From contig NZ_JMPP01000014.1 of assembly GCF_000735435.1 (NCBI RefSeq), positions 124,001 to 188,000 on the forward strand: a stretch of DNA of 64,000 nt. Direction: 5' to 3'. The notes beneath the pieces are model-generated. The model saw nothing but the letters and a program-made list of their open reading frames with translations. It made no database searches and was not told where the DNA came from. Shown here piece by piece: positions 49,810 to 61,575 of this stretch (position 1 is the stretch's first letter; every line of letters begins with the position of its first letter). Both the position numbers and the translations under genes were made by a program. The stretch is from Klebsiella planticola ATCC 33531 (GTDB lineage Bacteria; Pseudomonadota; Gammaproteobacteria; Enterobacterales; Enterobacteriaceae).

Positions 49810-51001
49810 CATAACGGGTCACGATCTCGTCGAGTAATAATTGGCCAAGGAGTTCTTTACGCTCAAGTGGTAAGCGCTTATCTCCATCCTGCCAGAAAAG
49901 GTGTAATGCGTTGCTGTCGCTGTTAAATCCTTGATCAGGCTGCGAAACATCGTTAGCGCAAATCAGGTCGAGATTTTTGCGCGCGCGTTTTTGCCTCGCG
50001 TATTCTTCCACATTATTCGTTTCGGCGGCAAACCCTACGACAAAAGGCCGATTAGCCGTGAGTGCTGCCACCCCGGCAACAATATCCGGATTTTTGACCA
50101 TTTTGAGGGTGAGTTCATCACCTTGCTTTTTAATTTTTTCTTCAGCGATGGCGACGGCACGATAGTCGGCTACGGCGGCACAACCAATAAAAATCTGCTG
50201 CTGCTGAGCGCTTTGCTGGACCGCCGCTTCCATTTCCAGCGCGGTCGTTACATCGATTCGCTGGACAAACGGCGGCGTCGGTAATGCAACCGGCCCGCTC
50301 ACCAGCGTGACGTTCGCCCCGCGGCTTGCGGCAGCGGCGGCAATGGCAAACCCCATCTTGCCGGAGCTGTGGTTAGTAATATAACGCACCGGATCCAGCG
50401 GTTCACGCGTGGGGCCCGCGGTAATCATGATGTTGAGATGTTGCAAATCTTTGACAGGCGAAAAATGCGCGGCGGCTAAATCAACAATCGTCATCGGATC
50501 CAGCATGCGGCCAGGGCCAATGTCGCCACAGGCCTGGCTACCGCTGTCTGGGCCCCAGAGCAGTAAGCCGCGTGAGGCAAGCACCTCAAGGTTATGCTGC
50601 GTAGCCGCTGCGCGGTACATTTGCTGATTCATCGCCGGGACAACGGCAACCGGAGAGGGGGTCGCGAGGCAGATAGTGGAAACCAGATCGTTGGCCATAC
50701 CGGCCGCGACGCGGGCAATCAGATCGGCGGTTGCCGGGGCGAGGATAACCAGGTCCGCCCACTTGCCCAGCTCTATGTGACCCATCGCAGCTTCCGCGGC
50801 CGGATCGAGCAGACTATCGGAGACCGGATAGCCAGACACTGCCTGCAGGCTCAGTGGCGTAATGAAGGCTTTGGCGGCTTCCGTCATGGCAACACGCACA
50901 TCCGCGCCTCGGTCACGCAGGCGGCGCACCAGTTCCGGCGTTTTATAGGCAGCAATGCCGCCGCTCACGCCAAGAACGATCTTTTTACCAGCCAGACTCA
51001 T
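49790..51001 (-). CDS. coaBC: Phosphopantothenoylcysteine synthetase/decarboxylase
   Basis: 403 residues, E. coli Dfp. The N-terminal flavin decarboxylase (about 1-190) has the active-site PAMNQQMY and [14 protein letters not shown]; the C-terminal CTP-dependent ligase (about 190-403) has [25 protein letters not shown] and KMVKNPDIV. It makes 4'-phosphopantetheine for coenzyme A. ATG at 51004 one codon upstream is also possible. It overlaps dut by 20 bases. Confidence 0.97.
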   Translation of the reverse strand: MSLAGKKIVLGVSGGIAAYKTPELVRRLRDRGADVRVAMTEAAKAFITPLSLQAVSGYPVSDSLLDPAAEAAMGHIELGKWADLVILAPATADLIARVAAGMANDLVSTICLATPSPVAVVPAMNQQMYRAAATQHNLEVLASRGLLLWGPDSGSQACGDIGPGRMLDPMTIVDLAAAHFSPVKDLQHLNIMITAGPTREPLDPVRYITNHSSGKMGFAIAAAAASRGANVTLVSGPVALPTPPFVQRIDVTTALEMEAAVQQSAQQQQIFIGCAAVADYRAVAIAEEKIKKQGDELTLKMVKNPDIVAGVAALTANRPFVVGFAAETNNVEEYARQKRARKNLDLICANDVSQPDQGFNSDSNALHLFWQDGDKRLPLERKELLGQLLLDEIVTRYDEKNRR

Positions 51002-51175
51002 CATGATTCTTTCCTGTTGCAGTACACCAGAATCCGCGCATATTACCACAATCCGGTCGCCGTCGCGTGACTGCCAGGAATTCACTTTGCGAGGCGCTGC
51101 GCAAGAGGTACATGCGGTAGTCGGCAGCACCGTCGGGCTGTGCCAGGATGGGGGGCACGAGAAAGGAGAGGCCCT

Positions 51176-51841
51176 ATGGATACACCGGAACCCCTGATGC
51201 CACGGGAAAAAATGTGGCTTTACGGCATTGAAACGTTGTCGGACGTTGAGCTGCTGGCGCTGTTTTTACGCACCGGAACGCGGGATAAAGATGTCATGAC
51301 GTACTCGCATGACCTGCTACAGCGTTTTGGTTCGCTGTATGGTCTGCTGTCAGCGAATAAAGCACAGTTTGAGACGGTAGACGGGATTGGCCTGGCGAAA
51401 TATGCCCAGCTAAAAGGGGTGGCTGAGCTGGCGCGGCGTTATTTTAGCCTGCGGCTGGTTGAAGAGCCTTCTCTGGTCACGCCGATGATGACGCTGGAGT
51501 TTTTGCAAAGCCATCTCTCTGATGAAGAGCGGGAGATCTTCATCGTGATCTTTTTAGATAATCAGAACCGGGTATTGAAACATAGCCGGCTTTTTTCTGG
51601 TACTCTTAGCCACGTAGAGGTGCATCCGCGAGAAATTGTACGCGAAGCCATCAAAGTGAACGCCGCTGCGGTGATCCTTGCACATAATCATCCGTCCGGT
51701 AGTCCCGAGCCGAGTAAGGCCGACAGACTGATGACCGAACGTGTGGTAAAGTGTTGTGGTTTCATGGATATACGAGTACTCGATCATCTCGTAATCGGCC
51801 GCGGTGCGTACGTATCTTTTGCCGAACGCGGCTGGATTTAG
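51176..51841 (+). CDS. radC: RadC/YicR-family JAB-domain protein
   Basis: 221 residues, E. coli RadC (YicR). The C-terminal JAB1/MPN domain carries the metal motif [14 protein letters not shown], with the preceding [19 protein letters not shown]. The N-terminal helix-hairpin-helix [17 protein letters not shown] suggests DNA binding. Its role is unclear. ATG at 51176 with GAGAAAGGAGAGG upstream; longer reading from 51140 lies in the coaBC divergent gap. Confidence 0.95.
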   Translation: MDTPEPLMPREKMWLYGIETLSDVELLALFLRTGTRDKDVMTYSHDLLQRFGSLYGLLSANKAQFETVDGIGLAKYAQLKGVAELARRYFSLRLVEEPSLVTPMMTLEFLQSHLSDEEREIFIVIFLDNQNRVLKHSRLFSGTLSHVEVHPREIVREAIKVNAAAVILAHNHPSGSPEPSKADRLMTERVVKCCGFMDIRVLDHLVIGRGAYVSFAERGWI

Positions 51842-51883
51842 CCCCGATCACGCGATCCAGCGGGATCTTTGTCTGTTCGGGAC

Positions 51884-51912
51884 TTGAGCACATCGCCGAG
51901 TCAGCGTATACT
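51884..51912 (+). promoter_or_regulatory. Promoter of rpmBG
   Basis: TTGAGC as -35 and TATACT as -10 are separated by 17 bases, 146 bases upstream of rpmB. This is a good sigma-70 match in the expected place for the L28-L33 operon. Confidence 0.7.
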
Positions 51913-52036
51913 ACGCCACCTTTGAGAATCTCGGGTTTGGCATTTGGGCCTGGCAATCGATGGTTCACTTAGAACTGCGATGACCGGGCTGTAAAGCCTG
52001 ACGAGGCGCCGATACCCCATACGAAGCTCGAGCTAA

Positions 52037-52294
<258 letters not shown>

Positions 52295-52311
52295 GTACTA
52301 AGAGGAAATAA

Positions 52312-52482
<171 letters not shown>

Positions 52483-52504
52483 TTTTAGTTTCCTTGTAAA
52501 GAAA

Positions 52505-52528
52505 ACCCCGCCCCGGCGGGGTTTTTTG
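52505..52528 (+). terminator. rpmBG intrinsic terminator
   Basis: ACCCCGCC and GGCGGGGT arms are followed by TTTTTTG. Confidence 0.92.
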
Positions 52529-52628
52529 TTTTTGTCCGGCAGACACCGTCGGATAAACCCTGCCGGGAATTTACTTCCCTACCGTCTGTTGCTGCATCAC
52601 AATACTCTGGGTTAACGGAGGAAAACGA

Positions 52629-53438
52629 ATGCCTGAATTACCTGAGGTAGAAACCAGCCGGCGTGGCATCGAACCATACCTGGTGGGCGCGACCATTCTG
52701 CATGCTGTTATTCGCAACGGACGTCTGCGCTGGCCGGTCAGTGAAGAAATCTATCGGTTGAGCGACATACCGGTGCTGAGCGTGCAGCGGCGTGCCAAAT
52801 ATCTGCTGCTCGAGCTTCCCGGCGGCTGGATTATTATCCACCTTGGGATGTCGGGAAGTCTGCGGATTCTGAGTGAAGAGCTGCCTGCAGAAAAGCACGA
52901 TCACGTTGACCTGGTGATGAGTAATGGCAAGGTCCTGCGCTACACCGACCCGCGCCGCTTTGGCGCCTGGCTGTGGACCCGCACGCTGGAAGGACATCCT
53001 GCGTTGGCGCATCTTGGTCCAGAGCCCTTAAGCGATGATTTTAATGCCGACTATTTGCAGCACAAGTGCGCGAAAAAGAAAACCGCCATTAAGCCCTGGC
53101 TGATGGATAACAAGCTGGTGGTCGGGGTAGGCAATATCTACGCCAGCGAATCGCTGTTTTCGGCCGGGATCCATCCCGATCGGCTGGCGTCTTCGCTGTC
53201 GCGCGAAGAGTGCGAACGGCTGGTAAAAGTGATTAAAGCGGTGCTGCTACGCTCGATTGAGCAGGGGGGAACGACGCTGAAGGATTTCCTGCAAAGTGAT
53301 GGCAAGCCGGGCTACTTCGCCCAGGAGCTGCAGGTTTATGGCCGCAAGGGCGAACTTTGTCGCGTTTGTGGTACGCCGATTACGGCCAGCAAACATGCTC
53401 AGCGGGCAACATTTTATTGCCGCCAGTGCCAGAAGTAA
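52629..53438 (+). CDS. mutM: Formamidopyrimidine-DNA glycosylase
   Basis: 269 residues, E. coli MutM (Fpg). Bifunctional glycosylase/lyase for 8-oxoguanine. Catalytic Pro2 and Glu3 in [12 protein letters not shown], Lys57 near KYLLLELP, and the zinc finger [24 protein letters not shown] at the C-terminus (Cys pairs). GGAGGAAAACG precedes the ATG. Downstream is a REP-like region before the convergent coaD. Confidence 0.98.
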   Translation: MPELPEVETSRRGIEPYLVGATILHAVIRNGRLRWPVSEEIYRLSDIPVLSVQRRAKYLLLELPGGWIIIHLGMSGSLRILSEELPAEKHDHVDLVMSNGKVLRYTDPRRFGAWLWTRTLEGHPALAHLGPEPLSDDFNADYLQHKCAKKKTAIKPWLMDNKLVVGVGNIYASESLFSAGIHPDRLASSLSREECERLVKVIKAVLLRSIEQGGTTLKDFLQSDGKPGYFAQELQVYGRKGELCRVCGTPITASKHAQRATFYCRQCQK

Positions 53439-53459
53439 GGGCTGATGTTGCCACCATCC

Positions 53460-53528
53460 CGGTGACGCTTCGCTGAGCGGGCTACGAGTCTACGCGATTG
53501 CTGACGGGTAGCCCGGACGGGGGCCGGG
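53460..53528. repeat. REP-like element between mutM and coaD
   Basis: CGGGCTAC (53478-53485) and GTAGCCCG (53508-53515) are inverted arms; flanking CGGTGACGCTTCGC is the same type as in the gltS/glpK element. It lies between convergent genes. Confidence 0.65.
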
Positions 53529-53530
53529 CA

Positions 53531-54797
<1,267 letters not shown>

Positions 54798-54798
<1 letters not shown>

Positions 54799-56072
54799 TA
54801 GTGGCTCCGCTGCGGCAGATAGGGTTGCAGTAAATGTAGCAGACGCGAGAGCGCACCCTGGTTTTGATGCAACACTTCCACCGCGTGACGGCCGTACCAC
54901 AGACGATAGTCTTCATCGGTGAGCAGATTGGCGACCTGGGTGACCAGCGAACTGACGTCGGTGACCGTAATCAGGCCATCGTCCTGCTGCAACTTGGCGC
55001 AAATATCTTTGAAGTTGAAGGTGTGCGGGCCCATCAGTACCGGGATGGCGTGTGCCGCCGGCTCCAGCGGGTTGTGACCGCCGCGCTCGACCAGACTGCC
55101 GCCGACGAAGGCGAGGTCGGCAATGCCGTACAGCAGCATCAGCTCGCCCATGGTATCGCCGATCACCACCTGGGTGCTGTTCGACGGGATTTCGCCGGTA
55201 CTGCGCAGCGTGAAGCTCATCCCCGCTTTCTGCACCATTTCTCGTGCATCGGCGAAGCGCTCCGGGTGACGAGGGACGAGAATCAACAGCAGGTCCGGGA
55301 AGGTATCGAGCAGCTTCCTGTGCGCCTGCAGGATAATTTGTTCTTCACCATCATGGGTGCTGGTGGCGATCCAGACTTTGCGGTGCGGCGCCCACTGGCG
55401 ACGGAGGGTAATCGCGCGTGCCGCCAGCTCTGGCGTCACGGAAATATCAAATTTGAGGCTGCCGGTAACCGCCAGCTGGTTGCGCTTCAGACCCAGCGCC
55501 AGAAAGCGATTGCCGTCTTCTTCATTCTGCGCAGCAATCAGCGTGATGCGACTGAGCAGCCGACGCATAAATTTCCCAAGTTTCGCGTAGCCTTTGGCGG
55601 AACGCTCCGACAAACGGGCGTTAGCGATGACCAGCGGGATTTTACGTTTGTGCAGCGCGGCGACCATATTCGGCCACAGCTCGGTTTCCATCACGATAAC
55701 CAGCTTCGGTTGCACCGTGTTGAGAAAGCGGTTCATGGCGCAGGGCAAATCGTAAGGCAGATAGACATGGTGAACATCTTTGCCGAAGGCGGACATGGCG
55801 CGTTCTGAGCCGGTCGGCGTCATGGTGGTGACGGTGATAGGCAGCGAGGGGTAGCGGTGGCGCAGCGCGCGCACGAGCGGGATAGCAGCAAGCGTCTCAC
55901 CCACGGAAACGGAATGCAGCAGAATCCCATCCGGCGCTACCTTGTTCTGACAGAAGCCATAACGTTCAGCCCAGCGCTTTCGGTAGGCAGGGGCCTTACG
56001 GCTGCGCAGCAGCAGTCGCAGCCATACCAGCGGCTGAATAAGATAGAGTAGGGTGGTATAAAGCAATTCCAA
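54798..56072 (-). CDS. waaA: Kdo transferase
   Basis: 424 residues, as E. coli WaaA (KdtA). It adds the two Kdo residues to lipid IVA at the inner membrane. The N-terminal hydrophobic stretch [24 protein letters not shown] anchors it, and family sequence includes [24 protein letters not shown] and [23 protein letters not shown]. It lies between the GT2 gene and waaE. Confidence 0.97.
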
Positions 56073-56163
56073 GCGATTTATCCGATTTATGTTTTAGCGG
56101 GCAAATTCTAAGCATTTAGCCCGCGTAAAGCTATCTCTTTGGCGGAAACAACGGGATTCAGAG

Positions 56164-57153
56164 TCAGGCCGCGTCGCGATAGCGTTTAATGCGCAGGTAG
56201 CGTCGGCCAAGGCGCCAGCGTAAACGGAAGGTACGCGCATTTTTCCAGATCAGACGCCAGATTCCGCGGTCAAAGAATTCTTTAATGATAATATGCTTTT
56301 TTGACTCATCTTTCATGCTATCAAAGGTATGAATAATTCCCAGCCCCTCTTTGGCGATTTGCCAGCGGCAGGCGGCAATATGACGCACCTTATCGGGATA
56401 GCGTTGGTTGATGGCTTCCAGCATCTCCAGAATTTTCATGTAGTGGCGCGCCGAGCGCATCAGCGTGTCGTCGTTGTCCGGCTTGTGCGATACCGATTCC
56501 GAGTGAATATAGTAATCGTAGAACTGTTCGCTGGTGTACTGCACGCGTTCAGCCGCCAGCAGCGCTTCGGTGGTCCATGGAATGTCCTGATGACGTAATC
56601 CGGGCTCGAAGTGGAACTTGTGCTGCATGATAAATTCGCGGCGATAGATGTTCAGCCAGGTTACGTGCAGGAATTTGCGCGAATCCAACGCCTGTTTAAG
56701 CCAGACGTGGCCTGGCAGGATACCGGTCGACGGCAGACGGTCCGGTGGAAGAATCGGGTGGATATCTTTTCGGGTTTCGTAAACGTAGCGGCCGTTACAG
56801 GTGGCGACATCAAGGCGGCCCTTTTCGGCCATCTCCAGCAGCGTGCGGTACATTCCAGGATAAAGCTTATCGTCAATATCCGGGAAGGCCAGGTACTTGC
56901 CGCTTGCCACAGCCAGGCCGGTATTACGCGCAACCGAGACGCCCTGGTTTTCCTGTTCCAGCACGATAATATGGGGTAAGCGTGCTTTCCATTCGTCGAT
57001 AACCGCCAGGCTACCGTCCGTCGAACCGTCGTTGACCAGGATCAGCTCATAGCTTTCCAGCTGCTGTTGTTCAATGCACTCAAAGAATTGCGCAAGGAAT
57101 TTTTCGCCGTTATAAACGGCAGCCACAATGCTCAGTAAAGGCGTTTGACTCAT
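56164..57153 (-). CDS. GT2-family glycosyltransferase of the LPS-core cluster
   Basis: 329 residues. GT-A fold with N-terminal MSQTPLLSIVAAVYNGEKFLAQFFECIEQQ, the nucleotide site LVNDGSTDGS and the metal motif FPDIDDKLYP (about residue 92). C-terminal region is basic. It sits between wabH and waaA on the same strand. Its acceptor is not apparent; no gene symbol is safe. Terminal helix arginines suggest membrane association. Confidence 0.88.
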   Translation of the reverse strand: MSQTPLLSIVAAVYNGEKFLAQFFECIEQQQLESYELILVNDGSTDGSLAVIDEWKARLPHIIVLEQENQGVSVARNTGLAVASGKYLAFPDIDDKLYPGMYRTLLEMAEKGRLDVATCNGRYVYETRKDIHPILPPDRLPSTGILPGHVWLKQALDSRKFLHVTWLNIYRREFIMQHKFHFEPGLRHQDIPWTTEALLAAERVQYTSEQFYDYYIHSESVSHKPDNDDTLMRSARHYMKILEMLEAINQRYPDKVRHIAACRWQIAKEGLGIIHTFDSMKDESKKHIIIKEFFDRGIWRLIWKNARTFRLRWRLGRRYLRIKRYRDAA

Positions 57154-57183
57154 AAATCATTCGATCCTGGTTAAATAGCGGCG

Positions 57184-58278
57184 TCAGCCGCGACGCAGCT
57201 GACGGTACTGCTGACAAATCGTATCCACACTGAATTTTTCCAGTGCAGAAGGTTCGATAGCGGGTGGGTTATGGTAAATGCTTTGCATCGTCCGGGCCAG
57301 CGCCGGGCTGTTCAGATCGGCCAGACCGCGGGCTAATTCGCCGGTGAGAATTTCCGTCACCCCGCCAGGACAGCGGGTGCTGGCGACCGGGGTATTGAGC
57401 AGAAGAGCCTCAACCACCACGTTACCAAAGCCTTCGCTGTCGGAGCTGAGCACCAGCATCCGCGCATGCTTAATCCACGGCAGCGGGTTTTTCTGGAAGC
57501 CTTTAAACAGGACACGATCGGCAACCTGTAGCTGCTGTGCCAGCTGGCGCAGGCGCTGTTCCTGCTCCGGTTTACCCTGACCCAGCAGCACCAGCGGCGC
57601 GCTGATTCCGCTTTGCGCATAGGCTTCGATCAGGCGATCGTGGCGTTTCCCCGGGTGGAACCGACCGACGTGAATAATATAATCACCCGCGGGCTGCTCG
57701 CCAGGGGCATCGGCGGCGGCGCGCAGAGCGGGAATGTCGAATGGGTTATAAATAGTTTTTAACTGTGCCGGGCGAATAGCGAACTGTTCGACCAGATCCT
57801 GGCCTACCGCATCGGAGACGGTAATGACGTTGCGCCCCTGATAGACACGCTTAATCTTCTGCTGCTTCATCCAGCGATCAAATCCGCTGCGATGGCCCAG
57901 ATAGGATGTGGAAAAGACGCCATGCAGGCAGAACCAGACGTTCCGGTTTTTCAGCGACCGGCTGCGGGCGACAATGCGATCGGTTTTATGCAGGTTGGAG
58001 AGCACCAGATCGAATTCGCCCTGCTGCTCGGCGTTGACTATGGCTGCATCCAGCTGGCGGGCACGGCGCGAAAGTTCGGTGATTTTGCGCCAGGGTGTCC
58101 GGCTGCGATCGCTCACAACCTGATAATCCAGCCCTTCCGGCAGCGCATAATCACAGACGTCGCGCAGGGAAAACAGCGAGACCCGTTCGCCCTGGCGCAG
58201 AAAACGCTCAGCCAGGGTCAGCACGACCTTTTCCGCTCCGCCGCCGGGCAGGCCGTCGATCACAAACAGTATACGCAT
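57184..58278 (-). CDS. wabH: LPS core GlcNAc transferase WabH
   Basis: 364 residues, GT4 (GT-B) enzyme. The N-terminal MRILFVIDGLPGGGAEKVVLTLAERF and C-terminal nucleotide-sugar part EGFGNVVVEALLLNTPVASTRCPGG are visible. In Klebsiella WabH transfers GlcNAc to the core GalA residue and WabN then deacetylates it. Start at 58278, 2 bases after the wabG stop; a longer frame overlaps wabG and is rejected. Confidence 0.87.
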   Translation of the reverse strand: MRILFVIDGLPGGGAEKVVLTLAERFLRQGERVSLFSLRDVCDYALPEGLDYQVVSDRSRTPWRKITELSRRARQLDAAIVNAEQQGEFDLVLSNLHKTDRIVARSRSLKNRNVWFCLHGVFSTSYLGHRSGFDRWMKQQKIKRVYQGRNVITVSDAVGQDLVEQFAIRPAQLKTIYNPFDIPALRAAADAPGEQPAGDYIIHVGRFHPGKRHDRLIEAYAQSGISAPLVLLGQGKPEQEQRLRQLAQQLQVADRVLFKGFQKNPLPWIKHARMLVLSSDSEGFGNVVVEALLLNTPVASTRCPGGVTEILTGELARGLADLNSPALARTMQSIYHNPPAIEPSALEKFSVDTICQQYRQLRRG

Positions 58279-58280
58279 CG

Positions 58281-59408
58281 TTATTTCACCAGATCCTGAT
58301 AGAGGGAGAGCAGCTGCGTCGAGAGCCGTTCGCTGGTGCAGGTCATGATGCGTTCGCGGGCGCGTTGGCCTTCCGCAGAACCTGACGCGTGGGCAGGAAG
58401 CGCCATCACCGCCTGCTGAAGCGCCGGGATATCCAGCGCATCGCAAACATAGCCATTGCTGCCCTGAACGATAAACTCAGCGCCGCCGCAGCCGGTGGTG
58501 GTAATGACCGGCAGGCCGCAGGCCATCGCTTCGAGAATAACGTTAGGGAACGGATCGTACAGCGTCGGCAGCAGCAGGCCGTCGGCCATCTGATAGAACG
58601 GCAGGGTTTCCGACTGCATGCCGAAAAAGCGGACCCGTTCCTCGCAGTTGAGGGTTTTCGCCAGCGCCTGATAGCGATGCTGATCTTTGTCTTTACCGAC
58701 GACCAGCAGATAGCGATCGGTGGGGGCGATGGCGCGGATCGCCGCATCCAGCCCCTTGCGCTCAAAGCCGGAGCCGACGTAGATCAGGCAGGTTGCCTGG
58801 AGCGGCAGATTCCATTGGTTACGTAGCGCAACAAAGGCCGCTTCCGTAGGCGGCAGAAAACGCTGGCTATCGATGGCGTTATAGATAACGTGGATTTTCT
58901 CCGCCGGCAGGCCGAAGTCTTCAATAATCTCGCGTTTTATCATTTCCGCGTTGCAGATGACGCCGCGCAGGTGCGAGTCCTGGTACATTTCGCGCTCAGC
59001 CTGCATCACATAGCGATGGTAGCGGTCGGCAAACAGCAGGCGGCTTTTCCAGCCGGGCAAAATGCGCGAGCGCTGCTGTAGCCAGCGGCGGTGTACGCCG
59101 TCTCCGGCGCGGTACAGGTCGCAGCCGGGAATGCGTTCATGGCTCTGCACCAGATCGAAATGTTCGCTCTGCCACAGCTGGCGGGCGGCGTCGGCAAAAC
59201 CGCGTTCGCGGCTGATCCGCCCCCACTTACGCGGGTTGCAGATATGAATATTCCAGTCGGGTTTCACCGGCCCTTGCCATTCGCGAGTAATGACGTTCAG
59301 TTCAAGATTGCTGCTATCAAGGGCTTCCAGCGCGCGGGAGACAAAGCGCTCCGCGCCGCCGTCCGGGCGATATTTCTGTCGCACCAGGGCCAGCCTGAAT
59401 TTGCTCAT
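58281..59408 (-). CDS. wabG: LPS core galacturonic acid transferase WabG
   Basis: 375 residues, GT4 enzyme of the WaaG group: LVRQKYRPDGGAERFVSRALEAL at the N-terminus, DLVQSHERIPGCDLYRAGDG and the donor motif DPFPNVILEAMACGLPVITT. In Klebsiella it transfers GalA to heptose II, a step needed for the core negative charge and capsule retention. It overlaps the waaQ stop by 4 bases and precedes wabH by 2. Confidence 0.92.
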   Translation of the reverse strand: MSKFRLALVRQKYRPDGGAERFVSRALEALDSSNLELNVITREWQGPVKPDWNIHICNPRKWGRISRERGFADAARQLWQSEHFDLVQSHERIPGCDLYRAGDGVHRRWLQQRSRILPGWKSRLLFADRYHRYVMQAEREMYQDSHLRGVICNAEMIKREIIEDFGLPAEKIHVIYNAIDSQRFLPPTEAAFVALRNQWNLPLQATCLIYVGSGFERKGLDAAIRAIAPTDRYLLVVGKDKDQHRYQALAKTLNCEERVRFFGMQSETLPFYQMADGLLLPTLYDPFPNVILEAMACGLPVITTTGCGGAEFIVQGSNGYVCDALDIPALQQAVMALPAHASGSAEGQRARERIMTCTSERLSTQLLSLYQDLVK

Positions 59409-60499
59409 GCCAGTACCTTTTTCGCCGCCGCGATAACCGCGTCGGTGGGAATTAAATCGAGATAACGTTCGTCTGTGCCGGTATCGATATCATCCGGGTC
59501 GGGAATAGAGCCGAAATCCCCCGCCCAGATCACCTCGCCTTTGGCCTGCCATGGACGCCAGAAGGTGAGCTTGGAGGGGCCGAACAGCGCCACCAGCGGC
59601 GTACCCAGCGCGGCGGCCATATGCATCGGTACGGAGTCGACGCCGATAAACAGGCGGCCATGGTCGATGACGGATGCCAGCTGGCGTAGAGTCAGCTGAC
59701 CGGCGAGGGAGTGCAAACGCGCATTGGGGCAGCCCGCCATAATGGTTTCGATCATCTGCTTCTCTTTGATATCAGGACCGGAGGTCAGCACGACCGGATA
59801 GCCCGCGTCAGAGAGAGCGTTAATCAGGGCGCTCATCCGCTCTTCGCGCCAGCACTTAAAGAACCAGCGGGAGGTCGGCTGAATGACGATATAGTTGTCC
59901 TGAAATCCTTCCGGCAGCCGCGCACGGCTGGCGTCCCAGTCCTGCTCGCTGTAGCCCATTTTCGCCGGCGCGTCATTAATATCCAGCCCAAGCGGCGCCA
60001 GAATCGACAGATTCTGCTGCACGGTGTGCAGCTGGTTATGCTGCTGCGTTGCGGCGAGAGCGGTATGACAAAAACGCCATGCCGGGTGACGACGCTTCGG
60101 GAAGTCAAAGCCGATACGGGTTGGCGCGCCGGTCAGTTTGGTGATAATTGCGCTTGGCCACTGATCGGCAAGATTGAGCACCATATCGTAGCGCTGCTGG
60201 CGCAGCGCGCGAATCAGCTGCCACTCCATCTTGAGCTGGTGGCCGGTACCCTGTTTTTTCCAGCGCCGGTCAATGGCGAAAATCTGGTTGATATCAGGAT
60301 TGGCGGCGAGCATATCCCGGGTTTCTTCATAAAGCAGAACATCAACGCTGGCCGCGGGATATTGCTGTTTGAGGGCGTGAATGAGCGGCGTGATCAGCAG
60401 CATATCGCCATGATGGCGCAGCTTAATAACCAGGATTCGCGTCGGGGTCACAGGGCCGGAAGTGCGGGTTTCAGGCGTCATTCTCTGTTCTTCATTCAA
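59405..60499 (-). CDS. waaQ: Heptosyltransferase III WaaQ
   Basis: 364 residues, GT9 heptosyltransferase adding the branching heptose III to the inner core. Family signature ILVIKLRHHGDMLLITPLIHALKQQYP and C-terminal FIGVDSVPMHMAAALGTPLVALFGPS are present. An ATG six codons downstream (60481) is an alternative start; neither has a strong ribosome-binding site. First gene of the minus-strand operon waaQ-wabG-wabH-GT2-waaA-waaE-coaD, divergent from wabN. Confidence 0.93.
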   Translation of the reverse strand: MNEEQRMTPETRTSGPVTPTRILVIKLRHHGDMLLITPLIHALKQQYPAASVDVLLYEETRDMLAANPDINQIFAIDRRWKKQGTGHQLKMEWQLIRALRQQRYDMVLNLADQWPSAIITKLTGAPTRIGFDFPKRRHPAWRFCHTALAATQQHNQLHTVQQNLSILAPLGLDINDAPAKMGYSEQDWDASRARLPEGFQDNYIVIQPTSRWFFKCWREERMSALINALSDAGYPVVLTSGPDIKEKQMIETIMAGCPNARLHSLAGQLTLRQLASVIDHGRLFIGVDSVPMHMAAALGTPLVALFGPSKLTFWRPWQAKGEVIWAGDFGSIPDPDDIDTGTDERYLDLIPTDAVIAAAKKVLA

Positions 60500-60592
60500 T
60501 ATCAGGTTTCCGATTCTAGGGGATCAGACTGATTGAGAGAAGCGTTGTATTGCTCTACCATGACCCGATACGTATGCTCTGAGGACGTTTTC

Positions 60593-61555
60593 GTGCACAA
60601 TCCCGCATTTCTCATCACGATTGATACAGAGGGCGATAACCTCTGGCAAAAACATGACAGCATTACCACCGAGAATGCGCGCTATTTACCGCGTTTTCAG
60701 CAGCTTTGCGAAAAGTATGGTTTTAAACCCGTCTATTTGACCAACTATGAAATGGCGATTGATCCCTTTTATATCGAATTCGCCAAAGATGTGATTGCCC
60801 GCGGGACGGCGGAAATCGGCATGCACCTCCACGCCTGGAACAGTCCGCCGACGGACCCGTTGACCGATGACGACTGGCGTCATAAGCCCTATCTGATTGA
60901 ATATTCCGATGCGGCGATGCGCGAAAAAGTCGCTTACATGACCCATCTGCTGGAAGACACTTTCCAGACGAAAATGGTCAGCCATCGCGCCGGACGCTGG
61001 GCGTTTGATGAGCGCTACGCCCGTCTGCTGGTGGAGCATGGCTATCTGGTTGACTGCTCGGTCACGCCGCGGGTCAACTGGAAGACGGCGAAAGGCGCCC
61101 CGCAGGGGGACGGTGGGACCGATTACCGTCGTTTCCCGCAGCATGCCTATTTCCTTGATGAGAATGATATCAGTCGCGAAGGCCGCTCTTCGCTGCTGGA
61201 AGTGCCGATGAGCATTCAGTATAAGCACTCCGGCTGGATGAACAGCGTGAAGCAGGGCTACGATCGCTTGCGCGGCAAAGTGCGCTCGCCTTCCGTTCAC
61301 TGGCTGCGCCCGATGGGGGGAAATGTCGACACCATGAAGAAAGTGGTGCAGCAGACATTGACTCAGGGTAATGATTACGTCGAATATATGCTGCACTCTT
61401 CTGAGTATATGCCTGGCGGCAGCCCAACATTTAAAAATAAACAGGATATCGAGCAGTTATATGTCGACCTGGAAGCATTTTTTAACTGGCTGGCGCCGCA
61501 GGTGAAGGGAATGACGTTGGCAGAATATTACCAGCGGAAACACACACAGCGATAA
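60593..61555 (+). CDS. wabN: LPS core GlcNAc deacetylase WabN
   Basis: 320 residues, polysaccharide-deacetylase fold. Metal-site aspartate in LITIDTEGDNLW and histidine pair in EIGMHLHAWN, plus the later MVSHRAGRW are typical. It converts core GlcNAc to GlcN in Klebsiella. I chose the GTG at 60593 because GAGGA sits 7 bases before it; ATG codons farther upstream lie in the divergent promoter. The frame upstream is open but unsupported. Confidence 0.87.
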   Translation: MHNPAFLITIDTEGDNLWQKHDSITTENARYLPRFQQLCEKYGFKPVYLTNYEMAIDPFYIEFAKDVIARGTAEIGMHLHAWNSPPTDPLTDDDWRHKPYLIEYSDAAMREKVAYMTHLLEDTFQTKMVSHRAGRWAFDERYARLLVEHGYLVDCSVTPRVNWKTAKGAPQGDGGTDYRRFPQHAYFLDENDISREGRSSLLEVPMSIQYKHSGWMNSVKQGYDRLRGKVRSPSVHWLRPMGGNVDTMKKVVQQTLTQGNDYVEYMLHSSEYMPGGSPTFKNKQDIEQLYVDLEAFFNWLAPQVKGMTLAEYYQRKHTQR

Positions 61556-61575
61556 AAGGCACCCTAAGGTACCGT

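Noticed and set aside
60500-60592. ops/JUMPstart element (GGCGGTAG) upstream of waaQ
   Set aside because: Only GGTAGAG is present on the minus strand; the match to the RfaH-recruiting ops site is too weak.
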